A DNA stretch of 64,000 bases from a virus, in the IMG/VR virus record IMGVR_UViG_3300042261_002269, positions 62,001 through 126,000 of that record. One strand, given 5' to 3'. This document shows positions 32,199-40,169 of this stretch, piece by piece. Position numbers and translations under genes: made by a program. Position 1 is the first letter of the stretch. Each line of letters starts with the position of its first letter. The notes beneath the pieces are model-generated. The model saw nothing but the letters and a program-made list of their open reading frames with translations, was not told the origin of the DNA and did not search any database.

Positions 32199-33008
32199 AT
32201 GAAATTTAAAAACTGGCTATTACAAGAAAGTATTGATATTTCCCAATTGGGGGGTAAATTTCTCCAATTGTTGGACAATATCAAACAAGACGCAAAACAC
32301 CATAAAGAAGGGGATGTACTCACCCACACCAAAATGGTTGTTGCTGCTTTAGAGCCAGTAAGGTTGAAGCTGCAAAATATTCAAAAAGACCCCAATCATC
32401 CATTGTGTCCTGTTATTTCAGATATAGACTTCAATATATCTGATGAAGAAAAAGACATATTGACCCTGGCTGCTTTCTTGCATGATATTGCCAAAGCTAC
32501 TCGTACAGAAGAACGAGATGGCAAAATTACCTCTTATGGACATCAAGAATCTAAGCATTTCAAGCCTCTTATTGCGTATGTTTCAGAGGATTTTGATCCA
32601 GCGGTCAAGCAAATTTATCACCAGCATGAAGCCCTAATTGATTGGCTAGTAGAAAACCACATGCATCTTTGTGGCAATATTTTCTCCAAAAAGTTCCTTA
32701 AAGACTTTTTTGTCAATGGAAAGATTATCAATAATCAAAGAATTAAGCTGCTTCTGATTATTATGTGGGCAGATCAATCTGGAAGACATCAAGATCATGT
32801 TGAGGCAAATATCGCCCAAACAACTCAGAGAATTGTAGATTCTGCCAAAAAACAGGCAAGCAAACCACTGTCTAAACCAAAACAAGAGTTTACACCACAA
32901 GAATTCATTCAATTGCTTAGAAAACAAGGACTATCTGACCAAGCCATCAAAGGCCATTTAATGAAGAAATTTACATTAGACAACAAACAAGCTGACGAAC
33001 TGCTATGA
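32199..33008 (+). CDS. HD-domain phosphohydrolase (tRNA nucleotidyltransferase HD-like)
   Basis: 269 residues. The metal-site order is present: EGDVLTHTKMV (His43), FLHDIAK (His95-Asp96), GHQESKH (His115) and a later HQHEALIDWL region; an Asp in WADQSGR may complete it. This pattern matches HD domains linked to tRNA nucleotidyltransferase or poly(A) polymerase, here without the polymerase. A C-terminal helical tail (QEFIQLLRKQGLSDQAI) is extra. Its end overlaps the carbamoyltransferase start, so they are coupled. Confidence 0.75.
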   Translation: MKFKNWLLQESIDISQLGGKFLQLLDNIKQDAKHHKEGDVLTHTKMVVAALEPVRLKLQNIQKDPNHPLCPVISDIDFNISDEEKDILTLAAFLHDIAKATRTEERDGKITSYGHQESKHFKPLIAYVSEDFDPAVKQIYHQHEALIDWLVENHMHLCGNIFSKKFLKDFFVNGKIINNQRIKLLLIIMWADQSGRHQDHVEANIAQTTQRIVDSAKKQASKPLSKPKQEFTPQEFIQLLRKQGLSDQAIKGHLMKKFTLDNKQADELL

Positions 33009-34486
33009 GATTTATAGGATATCACGGTAAACATGACGTTTCCATTGCTATTTTTAACGATTCGGAGTTAGAATTTTACGCTCAAGCTGAAAGATTCTTT
33101 CCAAGAAATAAAAACCATTACCATACCCCCGATCCCATTCTCAACGCTTTTCCAGATTTATTAAACGGAAACTATGTTACTGCTATCACTTCTTTAGGCG
33201 AAGAGAATTATCCAACTCCTAAATACGATCCATCTTTAATTAGATACCTAAAATCTCCTCACCATCTTTTTCCTGACTCCAAATTCAATCTTGTCGTAGA
33301 TCATCATCTAGCACATGCTGTTTCTTCTTGGCTTTATCGACCAGATGACAAAGAAAGGCTTTTTTTAGCCTATGATGGCTGTGGATATGGCATCGATCCT
33401 ACTCAACCCAATAAAGCTTCTCTTGTAGGCGTAATAAACAAAAAAGGCTTTTACAAAATAGAAGATGCCCTTCCTGTCCCTTCAAGTGTTCCAATTTGCA
33501 CTCTTCTAGGACATAATTCGGCAGGAAAAGCCATGGGATTGGCTGGTTATTTGCCACACATCCCCCCAATTGAGTGGGATGCAAAAAATGTCATGAAGTT
33601 ATTGAATGTTTCTTATGATTGGAACAGTATAGTTCCGTGTTATATTGAGTTCAAAAATCCAAATTCAAACGATATGGAGTTTATTGCTGGTTTTTACAAG
33701 TTCCTTATTGAGCAAATCTGGGTCAATATCAAAGAAAACATAGAAAAATTTGGCAGCAATCGTGGAGTGGTTGTTGGTGGAGGTACTGCATTAGCTTTGG
33801 AGCTAAACACCAGGATTTACAATATGACTCAAGACTTGGTCTTTGGACCGCCAATTAATGATAGTGGTCTTGCTTTAGGTGCTGCTGCTCTTGCTTATTT
33901 CCATGTTTATAAGAAGTGGCCCAAAATCAATTCTGCGGCCATTAATGCCCTTCAGACGCCTTTGCCTCAAATAGGGGCACAGGAACCCCAAGAGATCGCC
34001 AAACTCATTGCTAGGGGCAAAATTGTAGCTTTAATGAGGGGTAAAAGCGAAGCAGGGCCAAGAGCTTTGGGATTTAGATCTATTTTCGCTTCTGCCAAGG
34101 CAGAAAACCTCAAAATTGTTTCAGAAGGCATAAAAGGGAGAGAGTTTTATCGTCCTTTGGCTCCTGTAGTGACATCAGAAGCTTTTGATCAATATTTCAT
34201 TGGTCCCAAAGGCGAATACATGCAATATCGTTGTATTTGTACTGATATGGCCAAGCAATATTTACCAGCCATAGTGCATCGTGATTTTTCATCAAGGCCA
34301 CAGGTCGTTTATAAAGAAAAAGACCCTTGGCTACATGAACTTTTGGTTGAATACGGCAAATTAACTGGACATGAGTGTTTTATCAACACTTCTTTAAATC
34401 GAGCAGGAAAGCCGATTTGTAACAGTTATGAGGATGCTCAAGAGGACATGCAGGGCAAAGATGTAACATTTGTGGTATTAAAATAA
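33005..34486 (+). CDS. Carbamoyltransferase, NodU/TobZ/CmcH family
   Basis: 493 residues, close to family length. Kae1-like domain: GYHGKHDVSIAIF at the start, HHLAH at 100-104 (metal ligands), LAYDGCGYG near 124, VVVGGGTALA near 260. YrdC-like C-terminal part: KSEAGPRALGFRSIFA near 345-360, KGREFYRPLAPVV and FINTSLNRAGKPI. The family moves a carbamoyl group from carbamoyl phosphate via ATP to a hydroxyl. Phage members have been linked to carbamoylation of hydroxymethylcytosine in DNA; the substrate here is unknown. Confidence 0.88.
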   Translation: MRFIGYHGKHDVSIAIFNDSELEFYAQAERFFPRNKNHYHTPDPILNAFPDLLNGNYVTAITSLGEENYPTPKYDPSLIRYLKSPHHLFPDSKFNLVVDHHLAHAVSSWLYRPDDKERLFLAYDGCGYGIDPTQPNKASLVGVINKKGFYKIEDALPVPSSVPICTLLGHNSAGKAMGLAGYLPHIPPIEWDAKNVMKLLNVSYDWNSIVPCYIEFKNPNSNDMEFIAGFYKFLIEQIWVNIKENIEKFGSNRGVVVGGGTALALELNTRIYNMTQDLVFGPPINDSGLALGAAALAYFHVYKKWPKINSAAINALQTPLPQIGAQEPQEIAKLIARGKIVALMRGKSEAGPRALGFRSIFASAKAENLKIVSEGIKGREFYRPLAPVVTSEAFDQYFIGPKGEYMQYRCICTDMAKQYLPAIVHRDFSSRPQVVYKEKDPWLHELLVEYGKLTGHECFINTSLNRAGKPICNSYEDAQEDMQGKDVTFVVLK

Positions 34487-34489
34487 CAA

Positions 34490-34511
34490 TCGCCGCTCCA
34501 AGGAACGGCGA
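34490..34511. terminator. Hairpin between convergent genes, possible terminator
   Basis: TCGCCG...CGGCGA with an inner TCC/GGA stem follows the carbamoyltransferase stop by two bases. No T-run follows, so termination strength is uncertain. Confidence 0.45.
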
Positions 34512-34549
34512 AAGATCCTTTTCCACACATGGCGGATAGGTCAGTTTAT

Positions 34550-34798
34550 TTATGTATCAGTATTTATTCCTGCTTTAATTTCCGCAGATCTTTTCATGGC
34601 ACGTTCATAGAAATATCCTGTATTTGGCAATGTCATTTTTGTTTCAGGATCTTCTATTTTATCGCCAATAGCATCTAAGTGCTGATCGCTCCAAGCACAA
34701 TCATCACCAATAATAAGCCAATGTTCTGTATCATCGAAAAATTCGCCTATTGACCAATGTTCATGAATTTTCACCCAATAAAATCCAGATTCTCTCAT
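34550..34798 (-). CDS. Small phage protein (GFYWVKIH...WSIGEF type)
   Basis: 82 residues. GFYWVK plus W-x-IGEF and a WLIIGDD strand is a pattern common to many small phage proteins of unknown role. Last gene of the long minus-strand block in its reading direction. Confidence 0.6.
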   Translation of the reverse strand: MRESGFYWVKIHEHWSIGEFFDDTEHWLIIGDDCAWSDQHLDAIGDKIEDPETKMTLPNTGYFYERAMKRSAEIKAGINTDT

Positions 34799-34799
34799 A

Positions 34800-35279
34800 T
34801 TATTTTCCTGTGAATTTAACGATTTTAAGTTCCTTTGGTGTTAATTTGCTCTTAATACTGGCCTTCAAGGCTTCTACTTCTTTTTTTCGTGTTTCTTTCT
34901 TTTCTTTGGCTTTCTTTTTCTTTAATTCAAGAGCTTCTGTGTATTCTTTGCTTACTTTTTGCATTTCTTCTTGCCAGTTTTCTTCCCACAACCAACGAGT
35001 GGGAAATTCATAATCATAACCAGCAGGAGGATTTGTGCAATCACAATCACAACCTATTCTAATGTTTTCTCTATATTCTTCAGGATCAAAATACCCTTCA
35101 TCATCTTGATCGTCCCAACTTGCATTGCCATAAGAGAACCAAAAATTAGCATTTTTATTTACAAGAAATTTACTGCAAATTTCTCCAAATCGCTCATCGA
35201 TTAATTCAATGATGGCGTCATATTGTTTTTTAGTAATATCATCACTGTACAGTGACTCAAATTGTTCTTTCGTGATCAT
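34800..35279 (-). CDS. Hypothetical protein with Lys/Glu coiled coil
   Basis: 159 residues. A CDCDC motif and Trp-rich acidic middle lead into a long charged helix (YTEALELKKKKAKEKKETRK). Its first codons overlap the next minus-strand gene. Confidence 0.6.
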   Translation of the reverse strand: MITKEQFESLYSDDITKKQYDAIIELIDERFGEICSKFLVNKNANFWFSYGNASWDDQDDEGYFDPEEYRENIRIGCDCDCTNPPAGYDYEFPTRWLWEENWQEEMQKVSKEYTEALELKKKKAKEKKETRKKEVEALKASIKSKLTPKELKIVKFTGK

Positions 35280-35439
35280 CCTTCAATTTCCTTTCTGTTT
35301 CAATTTTCAATTCATCTTCTGATAGACATTCTTCTTCCTCAATTGGTTCAGGAATAACATATCCTAACAATGATTCTCTAGATGGCAAATAATCTTGACA
35401 ATCTTTCCAAAAGGGATTTTCCTTTGAGGGACCGCCCAT
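35257..35439 (-). CDS. Small acidic protein
   Basis: 60 residues, Pro/Glu-rich (VIPEPIEEEECLSEDELK). It overlaps its downstream neighbour by 23 bases. Confidence 0.5.
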   Translation of the reverse strand: MGGPSKENPFWKDCQDYLPSRESLLGYVIPEPIEEEECLSEDELKIETERKLKDDHERTI

Positions 35440-35441
35440 GT

Positions 35442-35708
35442 TTATTTTTCCTTTTTGCCTTGTGCTTCTAGTTCTTTGAGGAAAGTGAGAGTATCATTTT
35501 TCCAAATTTCATCTGTAAATATCGCATACCAACCCGCAACCCATCCAGTGGGCTTAATAACATTTGCTGCATCTGCCAATAATCCAACAGCTTTTTCTAG
35601 ATGTTCAGCCATACATGATGAGCAGAAATATCCAAGTCTGGTATTTTGAACCAGATCTTCATCAATACGTTGCTTGCATTTTCCACACAATCTTGTAACA
35701 GGCGACAT
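35442..35708 (-). CDS. Zinc-ribbon protein
   Basis: 88 residues with CGKC and CSSC pairs about 19 residues apart, a typical zinc ribbon, then a helical C-terminus. Confidence 0.6.
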   Translation of the reverse strand: MSPVTRLCGKCKQRIDEDLVQNTRLGYFCSSCMAEHLEKAVGLLADAANVIKPTGWVAGWYAIFTDEIWKNDTLTFLKELEAQGKKEK

Positions 35709-35888
35709 TTATTTGCTTTCCTTTTGTTTTGCAGCGTATTTGTTCAGTTTGTTCAGTTTGTTCAGTTCATGGGCACATTTGTTCAGTTCATCGGTTGTTC
35801 TAAAAATACAACCAATACACCATACAGTGCCTATAGTGGCAAAAAAGGCAAAAACGACTTGAATCCCTACGATAAACTCAGTACTCAT
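35709..35888 (-). CDS. Single-span membrane protein with ELNKLNKLNK repeat
   Basis: 59 residues: an N-terminal span (FIVGIQVVFAFFATIGTVWC) then a coiled-coil tail. The tail holds a 9-base tandem repeat encoding LNK triplets (KLNKLNKLNK). It fits the gap between two genes exactly. Confidence 0.55.
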   Translation of the reverse strand: MSTEFIVGIQVVFAFFATIGTVWCIGCIFRTTDELNKCAHELNKLNKLNKYAAKQKESK

Positions 35889-35891
35889 AGT

Positions 35892-36164
35892 TCACCAGTA
35901 AATTACGGTATACGACTTCGAATTAGCAAAGCTGCATTCGTTAAAATCGACGGCAAAACCTAAATTTGAAAGATGATCACGAGCTTTTTTCCATTCACGG
36001 CTTGTTGTCTCGGACCAAAAGCCTCTGTCTTTTTTGTAATCTCTTTCAGTTTGCAGTTCAAAATTGCCATTTTTTGCTTCTTCTTCAATGGCTAGAAGAA
36101 TATCGTTAATTATCTGGTCAAATGTTCTTTGAGCCAATTCTCTGGCTTGTTTTCCTGTAATCAT
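35892..36164 (-). CDS. Phage 'AxELxxxxxxxI...LGFxV' family protein
   Basis: 90 residues. TGKQARELAQRTFDQIINDI, then a helical middle, LSNLGFAVDF and an end YTVIYW: the same plan as the next gene and as the C-terminus of the 39150 gene. Known among phages, role unknown. Confidence 0.6.
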   Translation of the reverse strand: MITGKQARELAQRTFDQIINDILLAIEEEAKNGNFELQTERDYKKDRGFWSETTSREWKKARDHLSNLGFAVDFNECSFANSKSYTVIYW

Positions 36165-36173
36165 ATTGTTTTC

Positions 36174-36398
36174 CTACCAAGAAATTTCAGCATCACTAAA
36201 AGCTTCTTGAACCACGAATCCTAGTTCTTCAAGTTTTTCTCTGATCATTGTCCTGTATGCATTTTGATCAAAATCCTCCAATTTGATTTTACGATCCCCT
36301 TTTGTTGCTGCTTTTTCAATACGTCCCATAATATTTCCGAACTTATAAGCAAAAGTTTCATCCATTTCTCTAGCTTCTTTGGCCGTAAACTGTTTCAT
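36174..36398 (-). CDS. Phage 'KEARE...LGFVV...ISW' family protein
   Basis: 74 residues, paralogue of its neighbour (TAKEAREMDETFAYKFGNIM, LEELGFVVQ, ending ISW). The family is frequent in phage genomes; function unknown. Confidence 0.6.
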   Translation of the reverse strand: MKQFTAKEAREMDETFAYKFGNIMGRIEKAATKGDRKIKLEDFDQNAYRTMIREKLEELGFVVQEAFSDAEISW

Positions 36399-36895
36399 AC
36401 ATTTTCCTTTACTTTAGGGAGTTGAGCCTTTCGTTCAATAAGCCAATCAATAATTGCTTCAATGGCTTGTTTTTCTGTTATTTTAACACGGTATCGAGTA
36501 ATATAAGTATTTCCATCATTAAAAGTCATGCCGCAAAATTGCAAGCTATAGTATCCATCATTTAAAGAGATAGTGGCTGTATCTGGATCATAAGTAACAC
36601 AATGCTTGAATTTCTTTCCTGTATCAGGCTTTGTTGCCATGGGGTGTACTGCCATCTTGGAATATATGGTTACATCTCCCACCTGTTTAATAAATTCAAA
36701 AATTCCAGCTAAAACCCTTTCTGTACTTTCTTTATTTCGCTGTCTTTCTTCCATGCTTTCCTTTAAAAGCTCAAGCCCTGCGTTCATTTCTTGAACGGGC
36801 TCTTCTTTAGGAGGTTTCCAATTTTTAAGAACTTCTACCAATTCCAAAAATGCTTCATGGCATTTATCAGAAATGCTTCCAATTCTCCAATTCAT
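36395..36895 (-). CDS. Hypothetical protein, paralogue of the 58603 and 59040 genes
   Basis: 166 residues. RVLAGIFEFIKQVGDVTIYS and a C-terminal TEKQAIEAIIDWLIERK align with the two genes near 59 kb (GIIDFLKDVAGLRI; EEEAIKQIMDVLL). The middle is a beta sandwich-like region with TGKKFKHCVTYD. Probably a three-member family. Confidence 0.6.
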   Translation of the reverse strand: MNWRIGSISDKCHEAFLELVEVLKNWKPPKEEPVQEMNAGLELLKESMEERQRNKESTERVLAGIFEFIKQVGDVTIYSKMAVHPMATKPDTGKKFKHCVTYDPDTATISLNDGYYSLQFCGMTFNDGNTYITRYRVKITEKQAIEAIIDWLIERKAQLPKVKENV

Positions 36896-37197
36896 TTTTG
36901 ATGCTCCTGCAACATTAATTTAAAATCTTGTTTAAATTGTTCGTATAAACGTCTACGTTTTTCCTGTTTTTCCTGTTGTTCGTTTATTTCCTCTGGAGAT
37001 ATTCCGACAACTTTTGACACATCACGAAATCTATCATAAACTTCTTTATGTGTGTTTTGCAAATCTTCTGGCGGAAAATCTAGAACGTTACATACAAACT
37101 CATAAAAACAAAGACCTTCTGGGAAGGAAGGCCCTAACGAATCATATTGCAAAGCAAGTTTTTTAATTAAATCCAGAAATTGTGTGTTAGTCATCAT
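36892..37197 (-). CDS. Hypothetical protein, CFYEFVC family
   Basis: 101 residues. KLALQYDSLGPSFPEGLCFY followed by EFVCNVLD resembles the 37505 gene (VVQYDALLGG...LSFYKFVCEKLD). Ends in a charged helix. AAAGGAAA precedes the ATG. Confidence 0.6.
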   Translation of the reverse strand: MMTNTQFLDLIKKLALQYDSLGPSFPEGLCFYEFVCNVLDFPPEDLQNTHKEVYDRFRDVSKVVGISPEEINEQQEKQEKRRRLYEQFKQDFKLMLQEHQK

Positions 37198-37351
37198 TTT
37201 CCTTTACTGGAAACATGAAATTGGATATTTCTTCTATGATTTCTTCTGGGGTTTTAGTTGGATGGCAATTTTTGCACAAATATATCTCACCCCAGCCCAA
37301 ATTCATCCCATAGGACAGTTCATCATACAAATCACATTTCTCGCACTTCAT
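37187..37351 (-). CDS. Small zinc-ribbon protein
   Basis: 54 residues: CEKC and CKNC pairs about 22 residues apart. Overlaps neighbours on both sides (11 and 20 bases), as is usual here. Confidence 0.5.
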   Translation of the reverse strand: MKCEKCDLYDELSYGMNLGWGEIYLCKNCHPTKTPEEIIEEISNFMFPVKENDD

Positions 37352-37508
37352 TTAATTCTGTCCATTCTATCTGTGATTTAACCCATTCGCCCCATTCTTG
37401 ATCATTCATTTCAGGATGTTTAGTGCGTTCTTTTTTCAGATCTTCAGCCATCTGCAAAAGAACTTTTTGAGCATATGGACTACAAGAAACACTCCAATTT
37501 TCACTCAT
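37332..37508 (-). CDS. Small helical protein
   Basis: 58 residues (SCSPYAQKVLLQMAEDLKKE, then a Trp-rich end). Its start overlaps the previous stop by four bases. Confidence 0.5.
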   Translation of the reverse strand: MSENWSVSCSPYAQKVLLQMAEDLKKERTKHPEMNDQEWGEWVKSQIEWTELNEVREM

Positions 37509-37831
37509 TCGTCTTTTCCAAACAACCAGGAATAGGTTTTTTGGTGCATGTTTACTAAGTCATTTGGGATAACACCTAATGCATTTTCAACATCTAGCTT
37601 TTCACAAACAAATTTATAAAAACTTAATCCTTCATAGCAATTTTCAGGATGTCCCCCTAGAAGTGCATCATATTGCACAACAAGTTCTGCGATAATCTTC
37701 AACAATTCATGTTTAATTGCCGCTTCTTTGTTATGTTCGTCTTCTAACGGACAGAACATCCCACGAGAAACTTCCTCTTTTTCCAAAGTGATGTTGGTTT
37801 CAAACCAGTCTTTACCTAAGCGAATTTGCAT
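37505..37831 (-). CDS. Hypothetical protein, SFYKFVC family
   Basis: 108 residues, paralogue of the 36892 gene in its C-terminal half. The N-terminal 40 residues are different (IRLGKDWFETNITLEKEEVS). Confidence 0.6.
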   Translation of the reverse strand: MQIRLGKDWFETNITLEKEEVSRGMFCPLEDEHNKEAAIKHELLKIIAELVVQYDALLGGHPENCYEGLSFYKFVCEKLDVENALGVIPNDLVNMHQKTYSWLFGKDE

Positions 37832-37834
37832 TGT

Positions 37835-38398
37835 TTAAACCTCGGGACTTTCGGGCAGATTTTTTAGAAAAATAGCAGCTTCTTCAGAGTCACTGATTTC
37901 CCAATCATCAATTGTATCAGGAACATCTATGCCCACATCATCAAATGTATTTTCAATATTTTCTATCCAATTGATGTATTTTGCTCCTTCTTCACTTCCC
38001 CTCCATGTTCTTGAGCTACTTCTATAACAATCATTAAGTTCATCTGTAACACTATCTAACCAATTATTAACATCCCAAATCAATACATTCACAGCTTCCT
38101 GTTTGCTCTCTAATTCCACAACAATTTCATTAAATTTTTTAACAGATTCCCTTAATTCTCCACAAGCTTTTTCTAGATTTTTTGCAATCTCATTCTTTGT
38201 TTCAATTTGCTCATCAGAAAGCTTAACCAATTCAGGCTTTGCATCATCCTCATCTTCCACAATATCTTCTATAATTTCAAGATCGGGTTTAACTTCCTGC
38301 AAGATGCTCACCACCTCATCTGGTGTCATTACCGTGCCTTTTTGGGCCATTAGACTTACGACTTTCAACAAGTCAGATTTCAACATTTCCATTTTCAT
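37835..38398 (-). CDS. Hypothetical acidic coiled-coil protein
   Basis: 187 residues. A helical N-terminus, an acidic linker (IIEDIVEDEDDAKPE), a coiled coil (KNEIAKNLEKACGELRESVK) and an acidic end. GAAAGGAAATG provides the ribosome binding site. Confidence 0.6.
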   Translation of the reverse strand: MKMEMLKSDLLKVVSLMAQKGTVMTPDEVVSILQEVKPDLEIIEDIVEDEDDAKPELVKLSDEQIETKNEIAKNLEKACGELRESVKKFNEIVVELESKQEAVNVLIWDVNNWLDSVTDELNDCYRSSSRTWRGSEEGAKYINWIENIENTFDDVGIDVPDTIDDWEISDSEEAAIFLKNLPESPEV

Positions 38399-38404
38399 TT
38401 CCTT

Positions 38405-38536
38405 TCAAAAGCTAAAAATACAAAGTAAACAAAAAATTACTAGTATAACAAGGCCAATCAGTTCTCCAGTAATCCAATACGGTCGCAGCCAAGTATGTTT
38501 AAGCCATAATCGTTCCCACCACTTAAGTTTTAGCAT
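38405..38536 (-). CDS. Very small membrane protein
   Basis: 43 residues: a basic, Trp-rich start (KLKWWERLWLKHTWLRPYW) and one hydrophobic span at the end. Fits the gap between two genes. Confidence 0.45.
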   Translation of the reverse strand: MLKLKWWERLWLKHTWLRPYWITGELIGLVILVIFCLLCIFSF

Positions 38537-38804
38537 CTTTTTCCTCTTTCATGGCTTTTTTAAGTAATTCAAAGCCTTTTTCACATATTGGGGGAGGACC
38601 GTTATCTACTTCTTTATTACACTCTGGACATGTTTTCATGTGTTCTTCAAGTGCTTGAACAGCAATTGATTTTTGTTGTTCTGAATGTTTTTTTGAATAT
38701 ATTATTGGTATTATTTTAGCCATTATATAACTTCCCCATAACAATCCCAATACAAATAATACCAAACATAACAAATCTCGTTTAAAAGGTGATGCGTATT
38801 TCAT
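38523..38804 (-). CDS. Membrane-anchored zinc-binding protein
   Basis: 93 residues: one membrane span (LLCLVLFVLGLLWGSYI), then a cytosolic part with CPEC and a later Cys, ending in a charged helix. Confidence 0.55.
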   Translation of the reverse strand: MKYASPFKRDLLCLVLFVLGLLWGSYIMAKIIPIIYSKKHSEQQKSIAVQALEEHMKTCPECNKEVDNGPPPICEKGFELLKKAMKEEKDAKT

Positions 38805-38805
38805 G

Positions 38806-39150
38806 TTATTCTTTTCTTTCTACAAAATCGCAGCCGAAAAAATCCGAAAGATCGACCCCCATGCCCTCTAAATTACATCGAATAACATCCACATCATCGC
38901 TCGGTATTGAGTCATCTTTGACAGTAATAACCAGATCTACAAATTTAGTAACAACAACTGAGCAATTGGGAGAGTTCCAAAAACGCCTGGGATCTTCAGC
39001 AAGAAATATTCCAGTAAGTCCAATAATATAAAGACTGGCTGGACCATTGCCGCATCGACCAATAAATGCATTCTTATCAGAACTTTTCCCAAGCAATTCC
39101 CTTAAAGAATAACTTTTAGTCGGTTCCACATCAATCTTTACAGTAATCAT
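38806..39150 (-). CDS. Hypothetical beta-rich protein
   Basis: 114 residues, strand-rich (FVDLVITVKDDSIPSDDVDV). No family recognised. TAATG overlap with the gene upstream. Confidence 0.55.
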   Translation of the reverse strand: MITVKIDVEPTKSYSLRELLGKSSDKNAFIGRCGNGPASLYIIGLTGIFLAEDPRRFWNSPNCSVVVTKFVDLVITVKDDSIPSDDVDVIRCNLEGMGVDLSDFFGCDFVERKE

Positions 39151-39449
39151 TATTTTTCCTTTTTTTCGAAAACAAACTTAAATCCCAACTCATCCATCTT
39201 TTCTCTTATCACTGTTTCAACTGCTTTGGTGATATCAGCCCGAATTACATCCTCAAATGTACTGGAGCGATATTTGGCAAGTGTTGCCGTAATTTGGCCG
39301 AGAAATGAACGAGATTTAAAATAGTTTCGTATTTCTTCTTCAACCATACTTTGGATGATTGTCTTGACCATTTCATGAATTTCAGCCTTATTCAATCCAC
39401 AAGTATTTTTGATAAAATTGTTAAAAGCCTTGTACTCAGCACTTCCCAT
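39150..39449 (-). CDS. Hypothetical protein with 'REKMDELGF' end
   Basis: 99 residues. The start at ATG after GGGAAGAGAAA is preferred to a longer frame inside the upstream gene. The C-terminal half (TKAVETVIREKMDELGFKFV) resembles the 36174 family. Confidence 0.55.
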   Translation of the reverse strand: MGSAEYKAFNNFIKNTCGLNKAEIHEMVKTIIQSMVEEEIRNYFKSRSFLGQITATLAKYRSSTFEDVIRADITKAVETVIREKMDELGFKFVFEKKEK

Positions 39450-39729
39450 TTTCTCTTCCCTTCTTTGCTGCTTTGATAAGACCTTCAATGTATTCATCAC
39501 GATCTATGGGCTCATCCAAACACCAACTTGTTTCTCTTTCATCTAAGAAAGAAAGTGCATCAGCGATTAAAAATTCGTACAATTGTCCATACTTACAGAC
39601 ATAATTCTCAAACTCTAAAGGTTTTAATCGTTTCAATTGTTTCTCCAGCAAATCTGCTCTTTGTCTTTGTCTCCATGCTTCATCCCAGGCTATACCTTCG
39701 GGATAAGGTCGTTTTGGATCATTTGGCAT
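39436..39729 (-). CDS. Hypothetical protein
   Basis: 97 residues, start after AAAGGAATAAAC. KRPYPEGIAWDEAWRQRQRA is a notable N-terminal motif. Helical, acidic C-terminus. Confidence 0.55.
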   Translation of the reverse strand: MPNDPKRPYPEGIAWDEAWRQRQRADLLEKQLKRLKPLEFENYVCKYGQLYEFLIADALSFLDERETSWCLDEPIDRDEYIEGLIKAAKKGRENGKC

Positions 39730-39970
39730 TTTGTTTATTCCTTTGATAGTATTCAAAATTTCTATCAACAATTAATCGACCGATCCAACAAAACGGATCG
39801 ATTGCCTTGCCCCAGACCCAACCAGTAATTTTACCTTTTCTATCTCCACAAACCATACAAAAAGTGCGATTTGCAGGATCAGGGTTGCCTCCTGTCCAGG
39901 CACTGTCGCAATTAGGACAATAATCCACAACATGAAGAAACTTCAATGCTGAAAACACTTTAGGTGACAT
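39719..39970 (-). CDS. Zinc-ribbon protein
   Basis: 83 residues: CPNCDSAW and CMVCGD about 20 residues apart form a zinc ribbon. Basic C-terminus. Confidence 0.6.
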   Translation of the reverse strand: MSPKVFSALKFLHVVDYCPNCDSAWTGGNPDPANRTFCMVCGDRKGKITGWVWGKAIDPFCWIGRLIVDRNFEYYQRNKQNAK

Positions 39971-39971
39971 T

Positions 39972-40169
39972 TTAGTCTCCAGTTAGCTCGTGATTTTTAG
40001 TCTCTGCATATATGGAAAGTTCTTCTATTGCTATCAGTGCGTAATCATCATCAGGATTTTTGCCGTCAAGTAATTCAATCATCAGTTTGAGATCAAATTC
40101 CTCTGGCTCGTCTATCAGTTTTGAAAAAATTTCAAAAAATTGCAAAGTATTTTCTTGTTTTGTCGTCAT
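39972..40169 (-). CDS. Small acidic helical protein
   Basis: 65 residues (FFEIFSKLIDEPEEFDLKLM). Lies directly downstream of a large repeat gene. No motif. Confidence 0.5.
   Translation of the reverse strand: MTTKQENTLQFFEIFSKLIDEPEEFDLKLMIELLDGKNPDDDYALIAIEELSIYAETKNHELTGD

Noticed and set aside
35742-35790. Short 9-base repeats TTGTTCAGT as a possible CRISPR or iteron
   Set aside because: Units are adjacent with almost no spacers and code for LNK triplets in a membrane protein gene.
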